43,971 nucleotides of DNA, taken from contig JAMXLO010000079.1 in assembly GCA_024280945.1 (NCBI GenBank), positions 1 through 43,971 on the forward strand, written 5' to 3'. The position numbers and the translations under genes were made by a program. Within the stretch, counting starts at the first letter, position 1. Each line of letters starts with the position of its first letter. Under the pieces are notes generated by a model. That model saw nothing but the letters and a program-made list of their open reading frames with translations, ran no database searches and had not been told where the DNA came from. Shown here piece by piece: positions 32,164 to 40,777 of the stretch. The DNA is from Acetobacteraceae bacterium (GTDB lineage Bacteria > Pseudomonadota > Alphaproteobacteria > Acetobacterales > Acetobacteraceae).

Positions 32164-33321
32164 ATGCTGAAATATGCTGCCGGGGCCGGCCTCGCACTGC
32201 TTGCCGTGACCGCCGCACCTACGGTCGCGGCGCCCTACATGATTGTCGGCAATGACGAGAAGCCTGGCACGGACGCGCAGGGAAGACCTGTCATCAACCC
32301 GACCGGCAACGACACGGTGGTGATCTTCGACCTGGCCAATCCCGAGGAGCCCAAGGTCGTCGCCACCCTGAAGCTGGAAAACTCCATTGTCGGTCCACCG
32401 GTGAACCTGGCGATCTCACCCGACAACAGCATCGCGCTGGTTGCCGACTCGATGACCGTCACCGAGGACAATGGCACGCGCAAACTCACGCCCACCGATA
32501 AGCTGTTCGTCATTGACCTGAAGACCAATCCGCCAAAGCTGGTGCAGACGGTGACGGTCGGTAAGCAGCCGTCCGGCCTTTCCTTCAGCCCCAAGGGCGA
32601 CAAGGTGCTGGTGGCGAACCGCGGGGATGGTACCGTCAGTGTGCTGAAGATCGACGGCACCAACGTCACACAGACTGCGACGGTCCCGGTATCGCCCGGT
32701 GTTTCGCATGTCGAGTTCACCCCTGACGGCAAACGCGCGCTTGCGCTGAAGTCGCCGGATAACAAGATAGCCGTGCTTGACGTCGATGGTGACAAGGTGA
32801 GCTACAACAAGCTCGACATCCCCACCTATCCGTTTCCCTACAACATCGTCGTCTCCCCGGATTCGAAGCTGGCGCTGACTGCCGACAACGGCAACAACGG
32901 CTCATCGGATGGCAACCTCGACGCGGTGACGGTCATCGACCTCGAAGGCGCCCACCCGCACGCGATCGCACACGCCACGGTAGGAGACGCGCCCGAGGGT
33001 CTGGCAATGAGCCCGAAGGGCAATGTCGCGGCGGCCCTGAACGTCGAGGGCTCGAACTTAAAGGGCCAGTGGTTCTACCATCCAAACGGCAGCGTCACGG
33101 TTCTGAGCATCCAGGGCAAGACCGTGACCCCGGTCGCTGCGGTTGAGGTCGGCGCCTTCCCCGAGCCCATCGCGTTCTCGCCGGATGGCCGCTACCTGTA
33201 TGTCGGCAACTATGCCGATCAGGATTTTTCCATCCTGAAGGTGGACGGCACCACCATCACCAACACCGGCAAGCGCTTCAAGGCAGGTGGCCATCCCGCC
33301 TCGATGCGCATGGGGCCTTGA
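32164..33321 (+). CDS. Secreted YVTN/lactonase-type beta-propeller protein
   Basis: 385 residues with a signal peptide (YAAGAGLALLAVTAAPTVAA) and repeated propeller blades: QPSGLSFSPKGDKVLVANRGDGTVSVLKID, GVSHVEFTPDGKRALAL, YNIVVSPDSKLALTAD, GLAMSPKGNVAAALN and EPIAFSPDGRYLYVGNY. Function of this fold ranges from lactone hydrolysis to protein binding; nothing in the sequence decides. GAGAGAAA precedes the ATG. Its TGA abuts the FlgD stop codon of the other strand, so the two genes meet with no gap. Confidence 0.85.
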   Translation: MLKYAAGAGLALLAVTAAPTVAAPYMIVGNDEKPGTDAQGRPVINPTGNDTVVIFDLANPEEPKVVATLKLENSIVGPPVNLAISPDNSIALVADSMTVTEDNGTRKLTPTDKLFVIDLKTNPPKLVQTVTVGKQPSGLSFSPKGDKVLVANRGDGTVSVLKIDGTNVTQTATVPVSPGVSHVEFTPDGKRALALKSPDNKIAVLDVDGDKVSYNKLDIPTYPFPYNIVVSPDSKLALTADNGNNGSSDGNLDAVTVIDLEGAHPHAIAHATVGDAPEGLAMSPKGNVAAALNVEGSNLKGQWFYHPNGSVTVLSIQGKTVTPVAAVEVGAFPEPIAFSPDGRYLYVGNYADQDFSILKVDGTTITNTGKRFKAGGHPASMRMGP

Positions 33322-33999
33322 TCAGTTTCCCACCGCCTGCACCTTCGAGAAGTCGACCGATAGCGCACCGAGTTGCAGCTGTATGCGATTGGACAGGCTC
33401 TGTACGCCGGTTGCGGTGCCGATGACGCTGAACGTCAGCGCGCTGGTCGTGCCGTCGGCGTTCGCGCCGGTGACCGCCACTTTGTAGCTGCCATCCGGCA
33501 GCATGCTGCCGGAGCTCGTCTTGCCGTCCCAGGTCCACGTATTGGACCCCTTGGCCGCCATCAGCATCGACTCGCTGAGCTTCGTGCCGCTGTCGCTGTA
33601 GATCGCGATATCGACCGGCTCGGCTGCTGGCGAGGTGAACTGGATCGTCCCCTGGCCGTTCTGCAGCGGCAGGTGATCCGAGTCGACGGTCACGCGTTTG
33701 CCGGTCATCGATGAGCCCTGCATGATCTCGCCGGCCTGAGTGAGCTGGATGAGCTGCGTCAGGCTGGCGTTGGTATTGATCTGCTGCTCGACGCTGGAGA
33801 ATTGCACCAGCTCGCTGGTGAACTCGTTGGTGTCGAGCGGACTGGACGGATCCTGGTTCTGCAGCTGGGTCATCAACAGCTTCAGGAAATCGCCGAAATT
33901 CGCCGACAGCGCGTTCAGCGCGTTGTTGCCGCCCTGCGACACGGCTGAGCCGGCGGTGGCAGCGTTCGTCTGCTGTGAGGCAACAGAGGCGAGGCTCAT
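33322..33999 (-). CDS. flgD: Flagellar hook cap/assembly protein FlgD
   Basis: 225 residues. The conserved N-terminus is DFLKLLMTQLQNQDPSSPLDTNEFTSELVQFSSVEQQINTN (about 37-78), the FlgD export and capping region. An FlgD Ig-like part follows (EPVDIAIYSDSGTKL, NTWTWDGKTSSGSMLPDGSYKV). The protein caps the growing hook and is exported by the flagellar system. AAAGGACC precedes the ATG. It follows fliK by 19 bp on the same strand, so the two form an operon. Confidence 0.95.
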   Translation of the reverse strand: MSLASVASQQTNAATAGSAVSQGGNNALNALSANFGDFLKLLMTQLQNQDPSSPLDTNEFTSELVQFSSVEQQINTNASLTQLIQLTQAGEIMQGSSMTGKRVTVDSDHLPLQNGQGTIQFTSPAAEPVDIAIYSDSGTKLSESMLMAAKGSNTWTWDGKTSSGSMLPDGSYKVAVTGANADGTTSALTFSVIGTATGVQSLSNRIQLQLGALSVDFSKVQAVGN

Positions 34000-34018
34000 G
34001 AGGGATGGTCCTTTCTTG

Positions 34019-35308
34019 TCATGCAGTGATGTCGAGTCCAGCCCGCATCCACCCTAAGGCTGTGATTGGCCTGAATTCGCCGCTGCCGTCGTCGGTCGTG
34101 TCGCGTTGCCGTCGCCTGGACCAAGTGTGCTGGCCCGCCGCTCCATGGGAGCCATCGCCGGCCAACCCGCCTGCCGTCGTGTTCGGCACGGCCGCGGTGC
34201 CCGGATCGCTGCGTAGCAACGGCTCCGGTGTGGCAACGTGGAAGGTCACATTGCGTCCCTCTGCTGGCACACCGGCCTGGTCCAGCGCGCGCAGCAGCTG
34301 TGCCTGATCGCGCAGCAGCATGTTCAGCGTCTCTGGTTTCTCTACAGTGATCTCGACCCGCGCCGGAGCATCCGAGGGTCGGTCGATCTTGACCTGCACA
34401 TGGCCGAGCTCCGGCGGATCAAGCCGCACTGTCAGCCTCTGGGCGCCGTCCGGTGCGTGGCTCAGCTGCATGAGTGCCGGTGCGATTTGCGCGGTCGGGT
34501 GCGCCTGCTGTCCTGTCGAAGACGCCGCGGCTTGGGGCTCTGCCGCACGCGGCGGCGGCGTCGCCGGCTGAGATGGATCGGCCAGTGACGTGGCCGATAG
34601 CCCGTCGAGCTGCGGGTTGACCAAGGTCGGGTGCATCGGCGTCGTTTGCGCCGGCGGCGATTCCTGCACAGCTCCCTGTGGCTCATCCATCTTTATGGAG
34701 GGGGAGGTGACCAGCGGCAGAGCCCCGGCCGCGCCGCGGGCGTCAGCGTCGTCGCCGGAGTGACGGAGGGCGGGGCTAAGCAAAGGTTCAGCATTTGGCG
34801 TGGCTGGAACCGCGCCCTGCAGTGCAGCCGCACTGTCCGGCAGCGGTGCTGCAATGACCGGAGAGACACCCGATTGACCTGCCACGGTGCGGGCACGTCG
34901 CGCCGTTGCTGCTGGTTCCGCTTTCGGCTTGGCGTTGCCAGTGTCATGCGGCCGGCCCGGGTCGGCGTCGGGTGCTTGGAGTGCCGAAGACAATGCCAGC
35001 GTTTCATGCACACCGACCTGCGGCTGAGAGGTTGGCGAGGCTGTTCCCGGCGCGTTCGTTTCGAACGCTGCAACCGCCGCCGCTTCGTTTGCTGACTGAT
35101 CGCCCGCCGCGTCCGGCGTCACCACTGGTACGGTCGTCTGCTCAGTTTCCGCCAACGCCTCAAACAGTTTTGCGACCTGATCGATAAATGAATTTGCACC
35201 AGCTTGGTTGCCCGTTCGCATCGTGGCATCTGCCGCCATGGACTGCGACGGCGATGCTCCGACAAGTGTCCGGGCTGCAGGCGATGGCGGTGATGACAGT
35301 TGATTCAT
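34019..35308 (-). CDS. fliK: Flagellar hook-length control protein FliK
   Basis: 429 residues from the ATG at 35308. The first two thirds are Ala/Pro/Thr-rich and low complexity, as expected for the molecular-ruler part. The C-terminal domain has LTVRLDPPELGHVQVKIDR and ARVEITVEKPETLNMLLRDQAQLLRALDQAGV, the FliK Flg_hook signature that switches export specificity. A sigma-54-type promoter at 35323-35338 places the transcript start only about 5 nt before this ATG, so an upstream ATG at 35395 is ruled out; translation is near-leaderless or uses an internal Met (codon 24 or 30). Confidence 0.92.
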   Translation of the reverse strand: MNQLSSPPSPAARTLVGASPSQSMAADATMRTGNQAGANSFIDQVAKLFEALAETEQTTVPVVTPDAAGDQSANEAAAVAAFETNAPGTASPTSQPQVGVHETLALSSALQAPDADPGRPHDTGNAKPKAEPAATARRARTVAGQSGVSPVIAAPLPDSAAALQGAVPATPNAEPLLSPALRHSGDDADARGAAGALPLVTSPSIKMDEPQGAVQESPPAQTTPMHPTLVNPQLDGLSATSLADPSQPATPPPRAAEPQAAASSTGQQAHPTAQIAPALMQLSHAPDGAQRLTVRLDPPELGHVQVKIDRPSDAPARVEITVEKPETLNMLLRDQAQLLRALDQAGVPAEGRNVTFHVATPEPLLRSDPGTAAVPNTTAGGLAGDGSHGAAGQHTWSRRRQRDTTDDGSGEFRPITALGWMRAGLDITA

Positions 35309-35322
35309 ACCGGGCCAGAACC

Positions 35323-35338
35323 AGCAAGCTGTGTGCCA
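35323..35338 (-). promoter_or_regulatory. Sigma-54 promoter of fliK-flgD
   Basis: On the minus strand TGGCACA, four bases, TTGCT, with GG and GC exactly 10 nt apart: an essentially perfect -24/-12 promoter. The expected start is near 35313. Confidence 0.75.
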
Positions 35339-35465
35339 CTGGTGCCGCCGCCACACGCGCATGATTTCGCCGCATGAATCTGACGCGAGGCACAAGTTGC
35401 CGGGCTAGACCTGCCGGGCTGACGCGATGTCCTCAACAAAGCCCCGTGAAGCGCAGCGTCTGTTG

Positions 35466-35480
35466 TGGCACGGTTTATGC
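35466..35480 (+). promoter_or_regulatory. Sigma-54 promoter of flgE
   Basis: TGGCACG-N4-ATGC with GG and GC 10 nt apart; the -24 half is perfect and the -12 half has one mismatch. It overlaps a 7-bp inverted repeat (TGTGGCA/TGCCACA). The expected start is near 35491, giving a 24-nt leader to the flgE ATG. Confidence 0.7.
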
Positions 35481-35514
35481 CACAGCACCCACAGCAGAAC
35501 GTTGGAGCCTTTCC

Positions 35515-36822
35515 ATGTCACTGTTCGGTGCAATGAACACCGCCATCAGCGGGCTGACCGCACAGTCCAGCGCGTTCGGCAATATCGGCGACAATGTCGC
35601 CAACAGTCAGACCGTCGGCTACAAGCGGGTCGACACCAATTTCATCGACTATCTGACGACCAGCACTTCAAAGGTCAATGGCCCTGGCGCGGTGGTTGCC
35701 ACGCCCGATTACGTCAACGACGTGCAAGGCACGATCACCCAGACCGACAATACACTTGGGTTGGCCATCGCCGGACAGGGATTCTTCGCCGTGTCGCAGC
35801 AGAACGGCGAGGTCAACAACATCCCCACCTTCAACCAGCAGCAGTTCTACTCCCGCGCCGGCGACTTTCACATGAACAAGAACGGCTTTCTGGTGAACAG
35901 CGCCGGATATTACCTCAATGGCTGGCCGGTCGACAGTAATACCGGGTTGGTGAACCAGAACACCCTCAAGCCGATCCAGGTGACGCAGACCGTCTATAAC
36001 CCGGTCGCCACCACTCAGGTGACCTTGTCGGCCAACCTGCCGGCCACACCGGCTGTTTCGCCGATCCAGTCCGATGTCAACGTCTACGACTCTCTCGGCA
36101 AGCTTCATACCATCACGCTGAACTGGACGCAGAACGCAACCAACGACTGGGCGCTGACAATGTCCGCTGATGGTACGGCCCTCGCCGGTTCGGCAGACGT
36201 CCAGTTCGGCACCGGCGCGGCAGGCAGCACACCAGCGGGCACCATAAGCGGTGTGACGTCTACCGACTTCGGCGTCTCGCCGGCTTACCAGCCGGGCAAT
36301 CTCGATGCTCAACCTGCCTGGCTAAGTTTCAACGTCGACTTCGGTACCGGCACGACGCAACCCATCCAGTTGAGCTTCGGCAGCTACGGCCTGTCCTCCG
36401 GGCTGACCCAGTACGCGGGCACCCAATACAGTCTGCGCGGCCTGACCCAGAATGGGGTGCCGCCAGGAGCATTCTCCTCAGTCAGCACGGAGGCCAGCGG
36501 CAACATGGTCGTCAATTACGACAACGGCCAGTCGCGGGTGATCGCGCAAGTACCGGTGGTGACCTTCAACGATCCGGATGCGCTGCAGCGGCAGGATGGC
36601 CAGGCATTCACCGCCAGTACCGGCTCCGGCACGCCTTTGGCGGAATCCGCCGGCAGCAACGGCGCCGGCACCCTGGTGACGCAGTCCATCGAAAGCTCCA
36701 ACGTCGACATTGCCAGCGAATTCTCCAAGCTCATCGTCGCGCAGCAGGCCTATTCGGCCAACACCAAAATGGTGACGACCGCCGCCCAGATGCTGCAGCA
36801 GACGATCGACATGAAGCAGTGA
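35515..36822 (+). CDS. flgE: Flagellar hook protein FlgE
   Basis: 435 residues. The start MSLFGAMNTAISGLTAQSSAFGNIGDNVANSQTVGYKR is the flagellar rod/hook N-terminal coiled coil. The middle has GNGA-type hook sequence (LGLAIAGQGFFAVSQ, FYSRAGDFHMNKNGFLVNSAGYYLNGW) and D2 repeats. The C-terminus SSNVDIASEFSKLIVAQQAYSANTKMVTTAAQMLQQTIDMKQ is the matching hook C-terminal helix. GGAG lies about 8 nt before the ATG at 35515. It is the first gene of the flgE-flgK-flgL unit, under the sigma-54 promoter. Confidence 0.97.
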   Translation: MSLFGAMNTAISGLTAQSSAFGNIGDNVANSQTVGYKRVDTNFIDYLTTSTSKVNGPGAVVATPDYVNDVQGTITQTDNTLGLAIAGQGFFAVSQQNGEVNNIPTFNQQQFYSRAGDFHMNKNGFLVNSAGYYLNGWPVDSNTGLVNQNTLKPIQVTQTVYNPVATTQVTLSANLPATPAVSPIQSDVNVYDSLGKLHTITLNWTQNATNDWALTMSADGTALAGSADVQFGTGAAGSTPAGTISGVTSTDFGVSPAYQPGNLDAQPAWLSFNVDFGTGTTQPIQLSFGSYGLSSGLTQYAGTQYSLRGLTQNGVPPGAFSSVSTEASGNMVVNYDNGQSRVIAQVPVVTFNDPDALQRQDGQAFTASTGSGTPLAESAGSNGAGTLVTQSIESSNVDIASEFSKLIVAQQAYSANTKMVTTAAQMLQQTIDMKQ

Positions 36823-36826
36823 TCCG

Positions 36827-38317
36827 ATGAGCCTGAATGGCGTCTTGTCGATCGCCACCGGCAGCCTGGCCAATATCAACAGCCAGCTCGCGTTGGTGTC
36901 GCAGAACGTGGCCAACGCCAGCACGCCCGGCTACACCGCCGAGATCGCCACGCAGCAGAGCGCCACAGCCGACGGCAAGGGCCTGGGCGTTCGCACCGGC
37001 CTGACGATCCGCAACCTCGACGCCACGCTGCAGGCCGAGCTGTTCAGTCAGAACGCCACGGTGGCCGGGCTGCAGACACGGCAGACGGCGTTACAAGTGA
37101 TCGACGCGGCGCAGGGAACCCCTGGCCAGGGCATCGATATCGCCAGCCTGCTGGGCAAGCTGCAGGACCAGTTCTCGACCTTGCTCAACGACCCGAGCAG
37201 TGCCCCGCAGCAAAGCCAGGTGGTGTCCGCCGCCAACACACTGGCTCAAGGCATCAATGCACTCAGCAACACCTACACAGCACAGCGGCAGGCAGCAGAG
37301 GACAATCTGGTCAGCGCGGTCGCCACGCTCAACAGCGCGTTGGACACGATCGGCTCGCTCAGCACTCGGATCGTGACGCTGAAGGCCAGCGGCAAGAGCA
37401 CCGCCGACCTCGAGAATCAGCGCGACGCCGCCGTTGCCAATCTGTCGCAACTGCTCGACGTGAAGGTGCTGGAACAGCCGAACAGCGATCTGCTGGTGGC
37501 CACCACCGCCGGACTCGTCCTGCCGATCCATGGCAGGACGAACCCATTCTCCATCATCGGCGACAATATCCAGCCGGGCTCGAGCTATCCGGCCACCGTC
37601 CATGGAATTATGCTGGGCGGCACCGATGTGACCAGCCAGATGCAAGGCGGACAGATCGGCGCCAATATCGCGCTCCGCGACAAGACCCTGCCGACCGACC
37701 AGGCGGAACTGGACGAGTTGGCCCAAAACCTCGCGAGCCGGTTCGATACCGAAGGACTTCGGCTGTTCACCGATCCGTCCGGCGACGTGCCGGCCGCATC
37801 GGCACCTCCCCAGCCGGTGCAGAGCAACTATGTCGGTTTCGCCGCCACCATCCAGGTGAACGCGGCGGTGCAGTCAAAGCCGTCACTGGTGCGCGACGGA
37901 ACCGCGAGCGGGAACCCGGACAATCTCGCCGGCTACACCGGCGTCATTCAGAACGTGCTGAACTACACGTTCGGTGCCGATCGGTCGCCGGGCGTGCCGT
38001 GGCTCCCATCGAATACCAGTGGTCTTGGCGCTACCGGCACGCTGAACGCTCCATACACCGCGCCGCCAACCATCGGCGGCCTGGCCGCCACCGTGCTGGC
38101 CGCGCAGGCGCAGGAGAGTGCCACAACCAGCACGCAGGCCGACACCGAACAGGCAGTGCAGACCACTCTTGCCAACAAGCTCTCCACCCAGAGCGGCGTG
38201 AACATGGATACCGAGATGTCGCACATGATCCAGTTGCAGAACGCCTATGGGGCCAACGCTCGCATCATCACCGCGGTGCAGGCGATGTTCGATCAGTTGC
38301 TGCAGGCGGTGCAATGA
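36827..38317 (+). CDS. flgK: Hook-filament junction protein FlgK (HAP1)
   Basis: 496 residues. The N-terminus INSQLALVSQNVANASTPGYT and C-terminus SGVNMDTEMSHMIQLQNAYGANARIITAVQAMFDQLLQAVQ are the FlgK helices. The middle is a variable surface domain containing LDTIGSLSTRIVTLKASGKSTADLENQRDAAVANLSQLLDV. It joins hook to filament. Its ATG is 4 nt after the flgE stop, so it is translated from the same message. Confidence 0.95.
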   Translation: MSLNGVLSIATGSLANINSQLALVSQNVANASTPGYTAEIATQQSATADGKGLGVRTGLTIRNLDATLQAELFSQNATVAGLQTRQTALQVIDAAQGTPGQGIDIASLLGKLQDQFSTLLNDPSSAPQQSQVVSAANTLAQGINALSNTYTAQRQAAEDNLVSAVATLNSALDTIGSLSTRIVTLKASGKSTADLENQRDAAVANLSQLLDVKVLEQPNSDLLVATTAGLVLPIHGRTNPFSIIGDNIQPGSSYPATVHGIMLGGTDVTSQMQGGQIGANIALRDKTLPTDQAELDELAQNLASRFDTEGLRLFTDPSGDVPAASAPPQPVQSNYVGFAATIQVNAAVQSKPSLVRDGTASGNPDNLAGYTGVIQNVLNYTFGADRSPGVPWLPSNTSGLGATGTLNAPYTAPPTIGGLAATVLAAQAQESATTSTQADTEQAVQTTLANKLSTQSGVNMDTEMSHMIQLQNAYGANARIITAVQAMFDQLLQAVQ

Positions 38318-38327
38318 GGCGCGCGTC

Positions 38328-39722
38328 ATGAGCGGCATCAGCATGATCGGTGTGACCGGCTTTGCCCCGTTCGGGCAGCTCGTCGCCAATACCGAGGCGA
38401 CGCATACGCGGCTCAACAACCTGATCAATCAGGCGAGCACAGGTCTGATCGCCAACAACTATGCGGGCCTGGGTTCCGGGGCGACGGTATCGCTCAATCT
38501 CCGACCACAGCTTGCCAATCTGCAGGTGTGGCAGAGCAATATCGACACGGCGACGGGCCGGATGTCGGTCGCCCAGTCGGCGCTGACGCAGATCCAGTCG
38601 ATCGCCTCCAGCTTCTATGCGCAGCTCAACAACCTTCAGGGAGTCAACGCCGGCGCGGTGGATACGATAGCCGCCTCGGCGCGCGACGCGCTCAGGCAGG
38701 TCGCTGGTCTTCTCGATACCCAGGACGGCGGCGTTTACGTGTTCGCCGGACAGGACACCGGCAACCCGCCCGTGCCGGATCCGGACCACATCGCTGATAT
38801 CACGGCCAATGCCAACATACCTTACATCACGCCTGGTTCGGGTTCGTTCGCCGCATCCAGCAAGACCTTCACGATCGATGCCATGACGGGCAATCCGCAA
38901 GAGGACGGTTCCTCTATCCCCCTGCCGGGAAATCTGCGTGCCGCCTCTCTGGTTTACTACGGCGGCACGGTCTACGGCCAGGACTCTTCTTCGCGGTGGC
39001 ATAGCTGGGACGACACCACGGGCGTCTGGAGCACGGCCGCCTCGGCGCCACCAACGCCTAGTTTCTTCGATCGAATAAATACGTTTGTGCAGAACCTAGG
39101 TGATCCAGACACAGCAGCGAATGTGGCCAAGAACACACTCGGCGTCGCGTCATTCTCCGGTATAATGGGACCCCCGTCCCCCTTCTCCGGCTACCTGTCC
39201 ACTACGGCTGCGCCAGCCTTGCCAACCGTGCAGATCGGACAGAACGAGACCGAGCCAGCCGGTATATCCGCGAGCGCAAATGGCCTGATCCCGACCGGGG
39301 TCAGCACTGGACCCGCGATCCCTGGTGGCCCTCCCACGACAACCGGCTCCTACATGCGCGACGTGCTTCGCGCGCTGGCAACGATCGGCTCGCTGACCAG
39401 TGCACAGGCAAGCAATACGGCCATCTCATCCGATTTCAAAAATCTCGTCCAGGATACACGCATTAGTCTGTCGAATGCGGTAACCGCGATGGCGCAGGAC
39501 GCTGGCGTGTTGGGCAATGTGCAGGCGTCGCTCACTGCGACCCAGTCCCGTCTGGCCGATACGCAGACAGCAATGACCTCTCAGGTCTCCTCGGCCGAGG
39601 AGGTCGATATGGCGGCAACCTTGTCGCAACTATCTCTGGTGCAGACGCAGATGCAGGCGTCGTACCAGCTGATCGCCACGCTGAACGGTCTGTCGTTGGC
39701 GAAATTCCTGCCGGCGACATGA
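38328..39722 (+). CDS. flgL: Hook-filament junction protein FlgL (HAP3)
   Basis: 464 residues from ATG 38328, 10 bp after the flgK stop. Flagellin-like helices flank a variable insert: N-terminal NLINQASTGLIANNYAGLG and WQSNIDTATGRMSVAQSALTQIQSIAS, C-terminal SSAEEVDMAATLSQLSLVQTQMQASYQLIATLNGLSLAKFL. The insert, with DGGVYVFAGQDTGNPPV, is typical of FlgL. At 464 residues it is longer than the roughly 300 of many FlgL proteins. An earlier in-frame ATG would overlap flgK and is not used. Confidence 0.92.
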   Translation: MSGISMIGVTGFAPFGQLVANTEATHTRLNNLINQASTGLIANNYAGLGSGATVSLNLRPQLANLQVWQSNIDTATGRMSVAQSALTQIQSIASSFYAQLNNLQGVNAGAVDTIAASARDALRQVAGLLDTQDGGVYVFAGQDTGNPPVPDPDHIADITANANIPYITPGSGSFAASSKTFTIDAMTGNPQEDGSSIPLPGNLRAASLVYYGGTVYGQDSSSRWHSWDDTTGVWSTAASAPPTPSFFDRINTFVQNLGDPDTAANVAKNTLGVASFSGIMGPPSPFSGYLSTTAAPALPTVQIGQNETEPAGISASANGLIPTGVSTGPAIPGGPPTTTGSYMRDVLRALATIGSLTSAQASNTAISSDFKNLVQDTRISLSNAVTAMAQDAGVLGNVQASLTATQSRLADTQTAMTSQVSSAEEVDMAATLSQLSLVQTQMQASYQLIATLNGLSLAKFLPAT

Positions 39723-39769
39723 TGAAAGCGCATCATGTTTCACCGGCCGTTAACTTGGGCGCATCAAGA

Positions 39770-39784
39770 TGGCGTCCTGCCCGC
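39770..39784 (+). promoter_or_regulatory. Weak sigma-54-like site upstream of flagellin
   Basis: TGGC and a GC pair with the correct 10-nt GG-GC spacing, but the -12 half is CCGC instead of TTGC. CCCGC/GCGGG (39780-39784, 39791-39795) forms a small hairpin around an A-rich loop in the same place, which may instead end the flgL message. Confidence 0.3.
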
Positions 39785-39833
39785 AAAAAGGCGGGGGCAT
39801 GCGTAAACTCTATGGACGAAGGCTAAGACAACC

Positions 39834-40661
39834 ATGTCCCTCATCAACTCCGTGAATACCAACGTGGGCGCGATGGTCGCGCTCGAATCGTTGAACAAGA
39901 CCAACACCGACCTGGCCGCCGCACAGAAGCAGGTCTCCACTGGCTATCGCGTGGCGGATGCCACCGATGATGGCGCGGCCTATGCCGTGGCGCAGTCGGT
40001 CCGCTCCACCGTTGGTGCACTGACAACTGCCAACCAGCAGCTCGGGAGCGTTCAAGGCCTGCTATCCACCACGCAAACTGGCTTGAACAAGATCTCCAAC
40101 ATGATGGCCAGCATGCGCGACGTGCTGATCGAATTCAAGAATACGGGCGACTCGAATTACTTGGATCAGTACAAGACCGATCTGGCAAACGTCAAGACAT
40201 TCATCCAGGATGCCAAATACAACGGCAAGACACTGATCGATGACATCGCCAGCGGCGGTGCCGCAGACTTCAATGTCGTCCGCAACGAGTGGGGTAATAC
40301 ATACACCATCGCCGCCCAAAAGATGTCGGCAATGTTTACTTCGATTGCGGGGTTGAGCAGCGGCAACATGACCAATATAGCCGCCGCGCTCACCAGTACG
40401 GGCATGTTCCTGAAGCAAGAGGCCGTTGTAACCAAATCGCTGAACGCAGTCGGCGCCAGCGTGAATTACGTCAATAACCAGATCTCCTACAACAACGACA
40501 AGATCGATGCCCTGAACAGCGGTCTTGGTTCGCTGGTGGACGCCGATCTGGCCAAGGAATCGGCGCAGATCCAGGCGTTGCAGATCCGGCAGCAATTGGG
40601 CACCCAGGCCCTGTCGCTGGCGAATCAGGCGCCGCAGACGCTGTTGAGCCTGTTCAAGTAA
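39834..40661 (+). CDS. fliC: Flagellin
   Basis: 275 residues, the filament subunit. The N-terminus is SLINSVNTNVGAMVALESLNKTNTDLAAAQKQVSTGYRV. The C-terminus is LVDADLAKESAQIQALQIRQQLGTQALSLANQAPQTLLSLFK. The middle is short with no long surface domain, as in other alphaproteobacterial flagellins. It lies 111 bp after flgL. The following flbT-flaF pair is the standard regulator set for flagellin mRNA and secretion, and a GT41-type glycosyltransferase gene lies downstream. Ser/Thr-rich surface stretches could be glycosylated, but this is inference. Confidence 0.97.
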   Translation: MSLINSVNTNVGAMVALESLNKTNTDLAAAQKQVSTGYRVADATDDGAAYAVAQSVRSTVGALTTANQQLGSVQGLLSTTQTGLNKISNMMASMRDVLIEFKNTGDSNYLDQYKTDLANVKTFIQDAKYNGKTLIDDIASGGAADFNVVRNEWGNTYTIAAQKMSAMFTSIAGLSSGNMTNIAAALTSTGMFLKQEAVVTKSLNAVGASVNYVNNQISYNNDKIDALNSGLGSLVDADLAKESAQIQALQIRQQLGTQALSLANQAPQTLLSLFK

Positions 40662-40667
40662 GGCGTA

Positions 40668-40718
40668 GGCAACCCGTGCTCTCCGGCGGATACCACTCCG
40701 CCCGGAGAGGCGGTTGCC
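40668..40718 (+). repeat. Long extended hairpin between flagellin and flbT
   Basis: GGCAACC (40668-40674) pairs with GGTTGCC (40712-40718). Inside it CTCTCCGGCGGA (40679-40690) pairs with TCCGCCCGGAGAG (40697-40709) with one bulged base and a 6-nt loop. No T-run follows, so it may block exonucleases or reduce read-through after flagellin rather than act as a standard terminator. Confidence 0.65.
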
Positions 40719-40777
40719 AAGACGCTGTCGATGGCCGCGCCTCGGCCGCATGGTCGAGGCGAAGCAAGGAAGGCCAC

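Noticed and set aside
35309-35395. Upstream start of fliK at 35395
   Set aside because: The sigma-54 promoter at 35323-35338 lies inside this stretch, so the message would start after that codon.
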